18,510 nt of DNA, taken from assembly GCA_023433855.1 (NCBI GenBank), contig JAEYTV010000025.1, positions 1 through 18,510 on the forward strand. The letters run 5' to 3'. Source of the stretch: Pseudomonadota bacterium (GTDB lineage: Bacteria > Pseudomonadota > Alphaproteobacteria > Rhizobiales > Rhizobiaceae). The translations under genes were made by a program, and so were the position numbers. Positions 1 through 7,415 of this stretch are shown here, piece by piece; position 1 is the stretch's first letter, and each line of letters begins with the position of its first letter. Under the pieces are notes generated by a model. The model was not told where the DNA came from. It worked only from the letters and a program-made list of their open reading frames with translations, and did no database searches.

Positions 1-665
1 CCATCCAGCCGTTCAAGGAAACCTTTACCGCCGGTGGCGGCAAGGTCGTGCAGGAGGTGCCGTTCAACCCCAACCAGCCGTCCTATCGTGTCGAGGTGGA
101 CAAGATCCTGAAGGACGAACCTGAGGCGCTCTTCGTCGCCGCTTACGTGAATGAACTGTCGGCGATCGCCAAGGAAGCCTATCGCAACGGCTATGAGGGC
201 ACGATCTACGCCTATGGCAATGCTGCGGGCTCGAACGGCCAGTTCGTTGCCAATGTGGGCAAGGACGTCGCCGAGGGCGTGCATCATACCCAGCATGTGC
301 CCGTGGACAAGTCCGAGGCCTATAGCGTTTACCTCAAGCGCATCGGCCGCGAGGAAGGCACAGTCATGAGTTTCGGGGCGCAGGTCTTCGACCAGATCGT
401 GGTGACCGCGCTTGCGATCGAGAAGGCCAAGACGACCGAGGGTTCCAAGGTCGGGGCAGAGTTTCCCAATATCGTCAATGCCGACGCGCCTTCGATCGGA
501 GATCCCGCCAAGGCACTGGAGGCCGCCCGCAGCGGCCAGCCTTTCAGATATTCGGGAGCGGCTTCTGATTTCCGCTTCGAACCGAATGGCGACCAGTCCA
601 ATCTTGCCTACGGTCACTTCGTCATCGAAGACGGCGAAAGCAGGCTTACGGAAGTTATCCGGTAA
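1..665 (+). CDS. Branched-chain amino acid-type ABC transporter substrate-binding protein (C-terminal part)
   Basis: The reading frame is open from the first bases (codons begin at position 3) to TAA at 663-665, so this is the C-terminal ~220 residues of a longer protein; the start and signal peptide lie outside the window. It resembles periplasmic binding proteins of the Peripla_BP_6/LivK type: alternating Rossmann-like strands (ALFVAAYVNELSAIAKEA, then GTIYAYGNAAGSNG), a segment SFGAQVFDQIVVTALAIEKA typical of the hinge and second lobe, and an ending YSGAASDFRFEPNGD...YGHFVIEDG that matches the usual 'G.v.FD.nGD......y.i..' finish. It should bind the ligand in the periplasm for the permease encoded next. 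The next gene starts one base after the stop, so it belongs to the same operon. The ligand (amino acid, amide, aromatic acid) cannot be told from this fragment. Confidence 0.9.
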   Translation, partial: IQPFKETFTAGGGKVVQEVPFNPNQPSYRVEVDKILKDEPEALFVAAYVNELSAIAKEAYRNGYEGTIYAYGNAAGSNGQFVANVGKDVAEGVHHTQHVPVDKSEAYSVYLKRIGREEGTVMSFGAQVFDQIVVTALAIEKAKTTEGSKVGAEFPNIVNADAPSIGDPAKALEAARSGQPFRYSGAASDFRFEPNGDQSNLAYGHFVIEDGESRLTEVIR

Positions 666-666
666 C

Positions 667-1422
667 ATGCTTGAAGGAAGGAATCTTGAAGTCTCCTATG
701 GAGGCTTCAAAGCGCTTGACCAGGTTACGGTGACCCTCAAACCGGGCACCGTCACCGGGCTGATCGGCCCGAACGGTGCCGGCAAATCGACACTTTTCTC
801 CGTCCTCGCAGGATCGATTCGTCCGCGAGCCGGGGAGGTTCTTTTTGATGCTCGTCCCATAACCAATCTCTATCCGGCAGCGCGAGCACGGCTGGGGCTG
901 GGACGCTCGTTCCAGCTTTCGCGTGACCTTGCTGGCCTCACTGTGCTCGAGAACCTCCTGATCGCGGCGCGTTCAAGCAGCCATGATTCCGTCTTCTCGG
1001 CGCTCTTCCGCCGACATGCGTTCAAGCGGGAACAAGAGGAAAACGTCGAAAAGGCAAGAAGGCTGCTGGGGCGTGTTGACCTTTGGCGGCTTGCAGACTC
1101 GCCGTCCAATGCGCTTTCGGGAGGGCAGAAGAAGCTGCTCGACCTATGCCGGGTGCTGATGAGCGAGCCCAAGCTTATCCTGCTGGACGAACCCAGCGCC
1201 GGGGTCAACCCAACGAGGATCGGCGAAATCACCGAGTTCATCCAAGCCCTTCGCGACGAAGGCATTACGTTCGGAATGGTCGAACACAACATGAAAATGA
1301 TCAAGACGCTTTGCGACCATGTCTATGCGCTCGCTGAAGGACGCGTCATCTCGCATGGTCGTTTCGACGACGTCGTCAGCAACGATGACGTTGCCAATGC
1401 CTATCTAGGCTACAGCGCATGA
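667..1422 (+). CDS. livG: Branched-chain amino acid-type ABC transporter ATP-binding protein, LivG-like
   Basis: A 251-residue ABC ATPase that powers the LivH/LivM-type permease from the cytoplasmic face. Visible motifs: Walker A GPNGAGKS (~34-41), signature LSGGQ (~150-154), Walker B LILLDEPSAG (~170-179) and the H-loop histidine in MVEHNMK (~207). The insert after the Q-loop (SFQLSRDLAGLTVLENLLIAA) and the 'VEHNM' H-loop are typical of LivG rather than LivF. The frame is open upstream to 412, but that extension overlaps the binding-protein gene out of frame; the ATG at 667 sits one base after its stop and begins with the expected LEGRNLEVSYGGFKAL. Its stop overlaps the start of the next ATPase by four bases (ATGA), indicating translational coupling. 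Confidence 0.93.
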   Translation: MLEGRNLEVSYGGFKALDQVTVTLKPGTVTGLIGPNGAGKSTLFSVLAGSIRPRAGEVLFDARPITNLYPAARARLGLGRSFQLSRDLAGLTVLENLLIAARSSSHDSVFSALFRRHAFKREQEENVEKARRLLGRVDLWRLADSPSNALSGGQKKLLDLCRVLMSEPKLILLDEPSAGVNPTRIGEITEFIQALRDEGITFGMVEHNMKMIKTLCDHVYALAEGRVISHGRFDDVVSNDDVANAYLGYSA

Positions 1423-2150
1423 GCGTGCGGTCAAAGAATCTGGTCGCAGAGGGACTGGTCGCCGGCTATGGTACGCAACCGGTGCTTCACGGGGTAAGCT
1501 TCAAGGCCGAGGCTGGGAAGATCCTGACCGTTGTAGGACCCAACGGCTCTGGCAAATCGACATTGATGAAGACAGTGCTGGGGTTGGTTCGTCCGACGGT
1601 CGGGAAGATCTATCTCGGTGGAGAAGACATCACCGACTGGCCGACGTCGGCGAGGGCCGAAGCGGGACTCGGATACGTTCCCCAGGAAGCCAATGTCTTT
1701 CCCAACATGTCCGTGATCGATAATCTGCGCGTGGCATATGACTTCGTCGCTTCGTCGAGAACCACATCATTTGCTGAACGATTGAACGCGCTCCTGGAGT
1801 TGTTCCCGGAACTTGAACCGAAGCTCAACGAGCGGGCGGGCGTCCTGAGCGGCGGCCAACGTCAGATGGTGGCGATCGCATCGGCACTTGTGCCGCAGCC
1901 TTCTGTCCTGGCGCTCGATGAGCCCTCCGCCGGGCTGTCGCCGCGCAATGCCGAACTCCTGTTCGCGATCATAGGACGGATCTCCAGATCCGGAGTGACG
2001 CTTTTTCTGATCGAGCAGAATACGCGGCTTGGTCTCGGCGCGTCCGATGACGGGCTCGTCCTGGTAAGCGGCCAGGTTCGACTGCAGGGGTCCGCCGATG
2101 AGATCCTGAGCGACCCTGACATCAGGCGCCTGTATCTGGGAGGCCACTGA
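1419..2150 (+). CDS. livF: Branched-chain amino acid-type ABC transporter ATP-binding protein, LivF-like
   Basis: A 243-residue ABC ATPase, partner of the preceding LivG-like subunit. Walker A GPNGSGKS (~40-47), signature LSGGQRQM (~143-150), Walker B VLALDEPSAGL (~163-173). At the H-loop it reads FLIEQNTR, with Gln in place of His; LivF-type subunits normally carry this 'EQN', which supports the assignment over a second LivG. Start ATG overlaps the stop of livG (ATGA) and its own TGA shares one base with the ATG of the next permease. Together with livG it is placed before the permease genes, whereas the classical liv order puts permeases first. Confidence 0.93.
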   Translation: MSVRSKNLVAEGLVAGYGTQPVLHGVSFKAEAGKILTVVGPNGSGKSTLMKTVLGLVRPTVGKIYLGGEDITDWPTSARAEAGLGYVPQEANVFPNMSVIDNLRVAYDFVASSRTTSFAERLNALLELFPELEPKLNERAGVLSGGQRQMVAIASALVPQPSVLALDEPSAGLSPRNAELLFAIIGRISRSGVTLFLIEQNTRLGLGASDDGLVLVSGQVRLQGSADEILSDPDIRRLYLGGH

Positions 2151-3010
2151 TGGGCCAGCTTATCATCAATGGCCTCACCACAGGCTTGATCCTTGCACTT
2201 CCTGCCTTGGCGCTCTCGCTGACGTTCAGCGTTCTGCGCTTCCCCAACTATGCGATCGGCTCTTACGTTGCCGTTGGCGCCTTTCTGACCTGGTATGTCA
2301 ACCTCGGTCTGGGACTGCCGCTCTGGCTTGCATCTGCACTCGGCGCGGCCGCGACCGGCGTTGTTGCGATCGCGATCGATCGTCTTGCCTACCGGCATCT
2401 TCGCGATCGATCTGGTTTGATCCTGCTCGTCGCCTCGATGGGGATCGCCATCGCCCTGGAGAACCTCGTCCGCCTCTTTGCGGGAAATTCGCCGCGCAGT
2501 TTCGATCTGGCAGTTGCAAGGCCGTTGCGCTTCTGGGGTCTTCGGGTCAATCAGGAACAGTTGATCATCACAATCACAGTTGTTGCGGCCCTGCTCTTCG
2601 TCTGGCTGGTCTTCCGCTTCTCCCGCCTCGGTCGCGCCATGCGCGCTGTTGCTGATAATCCGTCTCTTGCCGCATCACGCGGCATCAAGCGGAACAACGT
2701 CATCGCTGCCGTGTGGGGGATTTCCGGCGCATTGGCGGCCCTCTCCGGCGTGCTGATCGGGATTGACACGAATATCGAGCCACAGATGGGATGGAACTAC
2801 CTTCTGCAAGTCTTTACCGCCGCGATCTTAGGTGGCATCGCCAGTCCGATGGCCGCCGTCGCCGGTGCCTTGATCCTGGGACTGGCGGAGGAATTCGCCA
2901 CCCTCGTGATGGCTCCCCACTACCGGCTGATCGTTGCCTTCGGGATCATGACCGTTCTCCTCATCGCTCGGCCGTGGGGCCTGTTCGGCACGAAGTGGGT
3001 CCAACGATGA
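2150..3010 (+). CDS. livH: Branched-chain amino acid-type ABC transporter permease, LivH-like
   Basis: A 286-residue inner-membrane protein with about eight hydrophobic segments starting at the N-terminus (LIINGLTTGLILALPALALS). It matches the BPD_transp_2 permease family, LivH branch: the cytoplasmic coupling segment SRLGRAMRAVADNPSLAASR (~157-176) and the late segment FTAAILGGIASPMAAVAGAL are characteristic. It would pair with the LivM-like protein to form the translocation channel. It starts on the last base of the livF stop codon, and its stop overlaps the livM start by four bases. Confidence 0.92.
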   Translation: MGQLIINGLTTGLILALPALALSLTFSVLRFPNYAIGSYVAVGAFLTWYVNLGLGLPLWLASALGAAATGVVAIAIDRLAYRHLRDRSGLILLVASMGIAIALENLVRLFAGNSPRSFDLAVARPLRFWGLRVNQEQLIITITVVAALLFVWLVFRFSRLGRAMRAVADNPSLAASRGIKRNNVIAAVWGISGALAALSGVLIGIDTNIEPQMGWNYLLQVFTAAILGGIASPMAAVAGALILGLAEEFATLVMAPHYRLIVAFGIMTVLLIARPWGLFGTKWVQR

Positions 3011-3909
3011 CAGCTTATCTGGTTGCAACTCTCTGCGTCGTCATCATCACCACCATGGCCGGCCTGGCCCTCAACCTTCAATGGGGAATGGGCGGCCTGG
3101 TCAACTTCGGCCTCTTCGGCTTCTATATGCTGGGTGCCTATATCTGCGCACTCCTGACTGTGGCGGGTATTCCGCCCGTCATCTCGATGGCGCTCGCGAT
3201 GGTCATCACGGCCGCCGTCTCGGCCCTGGTCAGCCTTATCTCGATCCGATTGAGCGACGATTACCTGGCGATCGTGACGCTCGGTTTCGCGGAGTGCATC
3301 CGCCTGCTGATCAGCTATGAAGACTGGCTGACCATGGGCACTCTTGGGGTTTCCGGGATAAGCCGACCTTTTTCGTCTCTCGCCGCCCAACCGTGGGCCG
3401 ACCTTGTATTCCTCGGCTTCTCATTGATCATGCTGGGGCTCGTCTATGTCCTCCTCGCACTCGTGGCGAAATCGCCATTCGGCCGGCTGATGCGTGCGAC
3501 CCGCGATGATCCCGACATCGTCGCCTCGCTCGGACATTCGATCCTTGCCATCCGGATGAGAGGATTTGCCCTCGGCGGCCTGATACTGGGTCTCGCCGGC
3601 TCGCTTCACAGCTTCTATTATTCCTATATCGACCCGACCCAGTTCACAGCGATCATCACGGCTTATGCCTTCATGGCCGTGGTCGTCGGCGGCCGAGGCA
3701 GCAATCTCGGAGTACTTGCCGCCGCCGTGGTCCTGGTGTCCCTTCTGGAAGGCAGCCGCTTCCTCGTCGATCTGGTGCCCGGCCTCGATGGCGCAACGCT
3801 GGCATGCTTGAGACTGATCTTCGTCGGGGTCGCACTTGTTGCAATCCTCATCTTGAAGCCCCAAGGTTTCGGTCGCGAAAAACCCACCGTGACTGCGACG
3901 ACCGCCTAG
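3007..3909 (+). CDS. livM: Branched-chain amino acid-type ABC transporter permease, LivM-like
   Basis: A 300-residue polytopic membrane protein of the BPD_transp_2 family, LivM branch. Landmarks: LALNLQWGMGGLVNFGLFGF near the N-terminus (~20-39), ISIRLSDDYLAIVTLGFAE (~78-96), the coupling loop FGRLMRATRDDPDIVASLGH (~158-177) and AYAFMAVVVGGRGSNLGVL (~219-237). The frame is open upstream to 2791, but that part lies inside livH in another frame; the ATG at 3007 overlaps the livH stop (ATGA) and gives the normal N-terminus. It ends FGREKPTVTATTA, a short cytoplasmic tail. The next gene follows after 13 bases and carries its own ribosome site. Confidence 0.92.
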   Translation: MTAYLVATLCVVIITTMAGLALNLQWGMGGLVNFGLFGFYMLGAYICALLTVAGIPPVISMALAMVITAAVSALVSLISIRLSDDYLAIVTLGFAECIRLLISYEDWLTMGTLGVSGISRPFSSLAAQPWADLVFLGFSLIMLGLVYVLLALVAKSPFGRLMRATRDDPDIVASLGHSILAIRMRGFALGGLILGLAGSLHSFYYSYIDPTQFTAIITAYAFMAVVVGGRGSNLGVLAAAVVLVSLLEGSRFLVDLVPGLDGATLACLRLIFVGVALVAILILKPQGFGREKPTVTATTA

Positions 3910-3911
3910 CC

Positions 3912-3916
3912 AGGAG
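3912..3916 (+). promoter_or_regulatory. Ribosome binding site (AGGAG) of the CMD-family gene
   Basis: AGGAG lies six bases before the ATG at 3923, between the livM stop and the carboxymuconolactone-decarboxylase-family gene. It fixes that start and shows the gene is translated from the liv transcript with its own strong site. Confidence 0.7.
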
Positions 3917-3922
3917 TACCCC

Positions 3923-4441
3923 ATGCCGAGAGTTCCCGCCCTCACCCGAGAAGCACTTCCCGAGGAATTGAAACCGCTCTGGGACAAGATGACATCTTAC
4001 GGACCGTTCCAGGGGCAGGCTGGGGTCATGGCCAATCGCTTGCCCATCTTCGAGCACATGTGGAAGCTGCTTACTCAGCTGTCCGATGAGGCCGTACTCG
4101 ACAAACGCTATCTTGAGCTCGGGATCATAGCCGTCTCGCTGGTCAACAAGTGCGAGTTCTGCGTCGACCAACATGCGCCCAAGCTTGCGGTCGCCGGCCT
4201 CAACATCGACGGGGTAGAAACCCTCGAGGACCTACGGAACTTCAGCGGTCTCACCGAGCTCGACCGCAAAGTGGTGGACTATGCTATTGCTGTTTCGAGC
4301 GACTGGCATCGCATCCGCGATCAGGTCATCGAAGACCTCAAGAAGCACTTCACCGATGCGCAGATTGTCGAGCTAACCTGGCGCATCGCGCTCTGCGGGG
4401 CGTTCAACCGTTTCAACGATGTCCTGCAGGTCGACGCCTGA
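3923..4441 (+). CDS. Carboxymuconolactone decarboxylase-family (AhpD-like) protein with CxxC motif
   Basis: A 172-residue soluble, helical protein. The core motif is CEFCVDQH (C77, C80, H84) preceded by ELGIIAVSLVNK, which is the CMD/AhpD fold's redox centre (CxxCxxxH). Family members with this pair act as thiol peroxidase adaptors or disulfide oxidoreductases; true gamma-carboxymuconolactone decarboxylases lack the CxxC, so decarboxylase activity is unlikely. It closes the liv operon (13 bases after livM), suggesting a role in metabolism of the imported compound or in protection from a reactive intermediate; this is inference. No signal peptide, so cytoplasmic. Length is somewhat above the minimal ~110-residue CMD domain because of an N-terminal arm (ALTREALPEELKPLWDKM) that is common in this subfamily. 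Confidence 0.85.
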   Translation: MPRVPALTREALPEELKPLWDKMTSYGPFQGQAGVMANRLPIFEHMWKLLTQLSDEAVLDKRYLELGIIAVSLVNKCEFCVDQHAPKLAVAGLNIDGVETLEDLRNFSGLTELDRKVVDYAIAVSSDWHRIRDQVIEDLKKHFTDAQIVELTWRIALCGAFNRFNDVLQVDA

Positions 4442-4454
4442 CCCCGGGCGAACG

Positions 4455-4510
4455 CCGCTGAAGCGGGACACCGCGAATGCACTGTGCGCACAAGCAGGCA
4501 CCTGCCCGCT
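4455..4510. repeat. Nested inverted repeats between convergent genes
   Basis: The 67 bases separating two convergent stop codons contain several dyads: CCGCT-GA-AGCGG (4455-4466), an outer pair AGCGGG (4462-4467) with CCCGCT (4505-4510), a perfect 10-bp palindrome TGTGCGCACA (4483-4492) and GCAGG-CA-CCTGC (4495-4506). No T-run follows on either strand, so a standard intrinsic terminator is not shown. The position between converging operons makes a bidirectional transcription-end structure the simplest reading. Confidence 0.35.
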
Positions 4511-5588
4511 AGACGAAGGTGGTTATCCGCTGTTCCGTCTGAGGGTCGAACAGGTGGATATGCGCGGGATCGACAGCGAGACGTACCCGCTCGCCTACGG
4601 CTACCGGCGACCTTCCAACGAGCACCACGACGACCTCGGTCGTCGTGGCCGAGGTGAGATAGGTTGCAGCACCCGTCGATTCCACCGCGGCAACATCAAC
4701 TTCAAATCCCTCTTCTCCGGAAGCGGCCAACCGAAGGTGTTCGGGCCGAATGCCGACGGTGAACCGCCGATCCGGTGGAAGTAGAGCCGGCGCCGGGATG
4801 GACTGGGGGTTTTGAAGGTCGAGAACCAGCGACGCTCCGTCCGAAGATGATCGGCCGCTTATGAAGTTCATCGCGGGTGATCCGATGAATCCTGCAACAA
4901 AACGGTTGGCAGGTCGATCGTACAGATCGAGCGGCGCACCCTGCTGTTCTATGACGCCGGCGCGCATCACGACCACGTGGTCGGCCATTGTCATCGCCTC
5001 CACCTGGTCGTGAGTCACATAAACGGAGGTGGCGCCAAGGCGATCATGGAGGGAGCGGATTTCCTTTCGCATATGGACCCGCAACGCAGCGTCCAGGTTG
5101 GACAGGGGCTCGTCGAACAGGAAGGCCTTGGGGTTACGGATGATTGCACGGCTCATCGCGACGCGCTGCCGCTGTCCGCCGGACAGTTCCCGCGGGTACC
5201 GATGCAGCAGGTCGGTGAGGCCGGTGACCGCGGCGACCTCGTCGGCTGCCTTTTTCCGCGCTGCCTTGCCCACACCGTTGATCTTCAGACTGTAGGTCAG
5301 GTTCTGCTCCACGGTCATGTGCGGATAGAGCGCATAGGACTGGAAGACCATCGCGAGGTCTCTTTTCCTCGGCGGCACGCCGTTCATCCGCTCGCCGGCG
5401 ATCAGAAGATCGCCCCTGGATATGCTCTCCAGGCCCGCCAGCGAGCGCAGCAAGGTCGATTTTCCGCACCCGGACGGCCCGACGAGCGCTACGAACGTCC
5501 CCTTGGGAATGGAGAGATCGATGCCTTTCAGGGCGTGATAGGCCCCATAGTACTTGTTGACGCCGGATAGTTCGATCTGGTGGGTCAT
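4509..5588 (-). CDS. Carbohydrate ABC transporter ATP-binding protein, MalK/UgpC-like
   Basis: A 359-residue ATPase of the MalK/UgpC/MsmX type, last gene of the sugar operon. Walker A GPSGCGKS (~37-44), Q-loop VFQSYALYPHMTV (~81-93), signature LSGGQRQRVAM (~135-145), Walker B AFLFDEPLSNLD (~155-166), H-loop VTHDQVEAMT (H193). The C-terminal third (VGIRPEHLRLA from ~278 to LAVDPAHIHLFDP) is the OB-fold/TOBE regulatory domain of this subfamily. The frame remains open upstream to 6443, but that part is the antisense-of-frame shadow of the permease gene; the ATG at 5588 overlaps the permease stop (ATGA) and starts MTHQIELSGVNKYYG, the normal N-terminus. It hydrolyses ATP for the two MalF/MalG-like permeases. 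Confidence 0.93.
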   Translation of the reverse strand: MTHQIELSGVNKYYGAYHALKGIDLSIPKGTFVALVGPSGCGKSTLLRSLAGLESISRGDLLIAGERMNGVPPRKRDLAMVFQSYALYPHMTVEQNLTYSLKINGVGKAARKKAADEVAAVTGLTDLLHRYPRELSGGQRQRVAMSRAIIRNPKAFLFDEPLSNLDAALRVHMRKEIRSLHDRLGATSVYVTHDQVEAMTMADHVVVMRAGVIEQQGAPLDLYDRPANRFVAGFIGSPAMNFISGRSSSDGASLVLDLQNPQSIPAPALLPPDRRFTVGIRPEHLRLAASGEEGFEVDVAAVESTGAATYLTSATTTEVVVVLVGRSPVAVGERVRLAVDPAHIHLFDPQTEQRITTFV

Positions 5589-6412
5589 TTGAGTGCTCCT
5601 GATGTGAGCCCGGAAACGATGCGGCGCTGCAGTAGGACAAAGATCGCGAGAATGGGCGTGACGTACATGGTGGCGTAGGCCATGATATTGTTCCATTCGC
5701 TGGTGTTCGGACCCATGAAGGAATTGAGCCCGACACTCGCCGGCTGGAGAGACACGTCCTGGATCATCGACTTGGAATAGACGAATTCGCCAAAAGCCTG
5801 CATGAAGATCAGGATCGCGCTCACCAGGATTCCGTTGCGCGCCAGAGGCAGAACGATGTGCACGAAGGCGCCGATACGGGAATTGCCGTCCACGAGCGCC
5901 GCTTCCTCCAGTTCCATGGGTACGGCCATGAACGTGGCGCGGACGAGCACCACGAAGAAGGGCATGCTCTTGGCGGCAATGGCAAGAACCACGGCAAAAC
6001 GGGGATAGTCCAGCAGCCCTACCTGCGTGAAACCCACGAAGATTGGCGTGATCATCAGCGACGCAGGCAGGACCTGCAGCATCAGGATCAGGAATAGCCC
6101 GATGTCGACCCAGACGTTCCGGTAGCGGGCAAGAACGTACGCGCAGCCGGTGCCAAGGACCGCTATCAACCCCACAGCGCCGAAAGCGATGACGACGGAG
6201 TTCCAGAGATAGCGGCCCATGTTGCGGCTTTCCCAGACATGCGAAAATGTCTGCCACTGGGCCGCCGACGGCCAGAAGCTCGGCGGGTTTGCGAACATTT
6301 CCGACCCGCTCTTCAGGGCGGTCACATACATCCAGTAAAGCGGGAAAAGGTAGATGCCCGCCATGATGAGCGCAAGGAACAGCATCAGGCGGTTGCGCGA
6401 TGTCTCGCTCAT
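5585..6412 (-). CDS. Carbohydrate ABC transporter permease, MalG-like
   Basis: A 275-residue inner-membrane permease of the binding-protein-dependent family (CUT1 type). About six hydrophobic segments; the first is LMLFLALIMAGIYLFPLYWM. The cytoplasmic EAA loop that docks the ATPase reads MELEEAALVDGNSRIGAF (~167-184) followed by VHIVLPLARNG. Length agrees with MalG-type subunits (~275-300). The start ATG overlaps the stop of the MalF-like gene (ATGA) with a GAGG ribosome site 8 bases upstream, and the stop overlaps the ATPase start. It pairs with the MalF-like protein to form the sugar channel. Confidence 0.93.
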   Translation of the reverse strand: MSETSRNRLMLFLALIMAGIYLFPLYWMYVTALKSGSEMFANPPSFWPSAAQWQTFSHVWESRNMGRYLWNSVVIAFGAVGLIAVLGTGCAYVLARYRNVWVDIGLFLILMLQVLPASLMITPIFVGFTQVGLLDYPRFAVVLAIAAKSMPFFVVLVRATFMAVPMELEEAALVDGNSRIGAFVHIVLPLARNGILVSAILIFMQAFGEFVYSKSMIQDVSLQPASVGLNSFMGPNTSEWNNIMAYATMYVTPILAIFVLLQRRIVSGLTSGALK

Positions 6413-7311
6413 CCCCGCACCTCATGGCGCGTGGAGCGGACATAGACCATCGCGGCGACCATCACGAATACCGTCATGATGACGGATATGGTCGCACCCT
6501 TGCCAAAGTCGTATTGCCGGAAGGACAGGTCCCAGGCCCAGTATTGGGCCACGTTCGAAGAGTTATTCGGTCCGCCGTCGGTGATGGCCGCGAACAGGTC
6601 GAACTGCTGAAGGGTGAAGATCAAGCCGAGTGCGATGATCGCGCCGATCGTCGAGCGCATCATCGGCAGCGTGATCGTCCAGAACCTCTGCCAGGCATTG
6701 GCGCCGTCCATCTCCGCAGCCTCATAGAGATCTGCCGGAATGGCAGACAGACCGACCGATAGAAGGATCATGTTAAAGGACGTGCCAAGCCAGATGTTGG
6801 CAAGCACCACGGCCCAGAGCGAAAAGCTCGGATCCGACCGCCAGAAGATGTTGGTGCTGATCAGCCCGGCCTCTCGAAGCATGAAGTTCAGCACGCCGAA
6901 GTCGCCCGCCAGAATCCAGTTCCAGATCGCACCCACGACGAGACCGGGCATCACCCAGGAAACCAGAAAGAGGCCCCTCAGCCATGTCGCACCCGGGAAA
7001 TTTGTCCAGAAGAACAAGGCAAGACCAAAGCCGATCACGAACTGGCCAGCTATCGAGCCGACAACGAAGATGACCGTATTCCTCAGGATGGATATGGTCT
7101 CGGGTTGCCTGAAAAGCTCGACATAGTTGTCCAGCCCCACAAACGGCCTGATGAGACTGCCGAGGCTGAACATGTCGACCTCCTGGAAACTCATCAGTAT
7201 GTTGTAGAGCAGCGGCAGGCCCGCCAGCAGGAACAGGAAGCCGAAGGGCACGCCGACGAGAACGGCATCGAAGCCGTGGCCGTCCCTGATACTGAGATAT
7301 GAACGTTTCAT
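6409..7311 (-). CDS. Carbohydrate ABC transporter permease, MalF-like
   Basis: A 300-residue CUT1-type permease. First transmembrane segment FGFLFLLAGLPLLYNILMSF; the EAA loop is IPADLYEAAEMDGANAWQRF followed by ITLPMMRS, the standard ATPase-coupling motif. I chose the ATG at 7311, which has GAGGG just upstream and gives MKRSYLSIRDGHGFDAVL; a GTG at 7347 would add 12 residues without family support. It shares four bases with the following MalG-like gene. About 104 bases separate it from the binding-protein gene upstream, and these include a strong stem-loop. Confidence 0.92.
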   Translation of the reverse strand: MKRSYLSIRDGHGFDAVLVGVPFGFLFLLAGLPLLYNILMSFQEVDMFSLGSLIRPFVGLDNYVELFRQPETISILRNTVIFVVGSIAGQFVIGFGLALFFWTNFPGATWLRGLFLVSWVMPGLVVGAIWNWILAGDFGVLNFMLREAGLISTNIFWRSDPSFSLWAVVLANIWLGTSFNMILLSVGLSAIPADLYEAAEMDGANAWQRFWTITLPMMRSTIGAIIALGLIFTLQQFDLFAAITDGGPNNSSNVAQYWAWDLSFRQYDFGKGATISVIMTVFVMVAAMVYVRSTRHEVRG

Positions 7312-7382
7312 GGAGCCCTCGCTGCATTGCCCAGAACCGCCCGGCACCTTGGCGCCGAGCAGTTCCGCCGGGAGGAACAGGA

Positions 7383-7410
7383 GGCGCTACGACCATGCGA
7401 TCGCAGCGCC
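7383..7410 (-). promoter_or_regulatory. Intergenic stem-loop after the sugar-binding-protein gene
   Basis: Starting five bases after the binding-protein stop, the transcript can form a 10-bp stem: GGCGCTGCGA pairs with TCGTAGCGCC (one G-U pair) around an 8-base loop TCGCATGG. There is no T-run, so it is unlikely to be a full terminator. In CUT1 operons such structures after the binding-protein gene typically protect upstream mRNA from 3' decay and lower permease expression; that role is inferred here. Confidence 0.5.
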
Positions 7411-7415
7411 CTGGA

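Noticed and set aside
4509..6443. A 644-codon open frame on the - strand, apparently an ATPase with a 285-residue N-terminal extension
   Set aside because: The extension is another frame of the MalG-like permease gene. The ATPase has a normal start at 5588 coupled to the permease stop.
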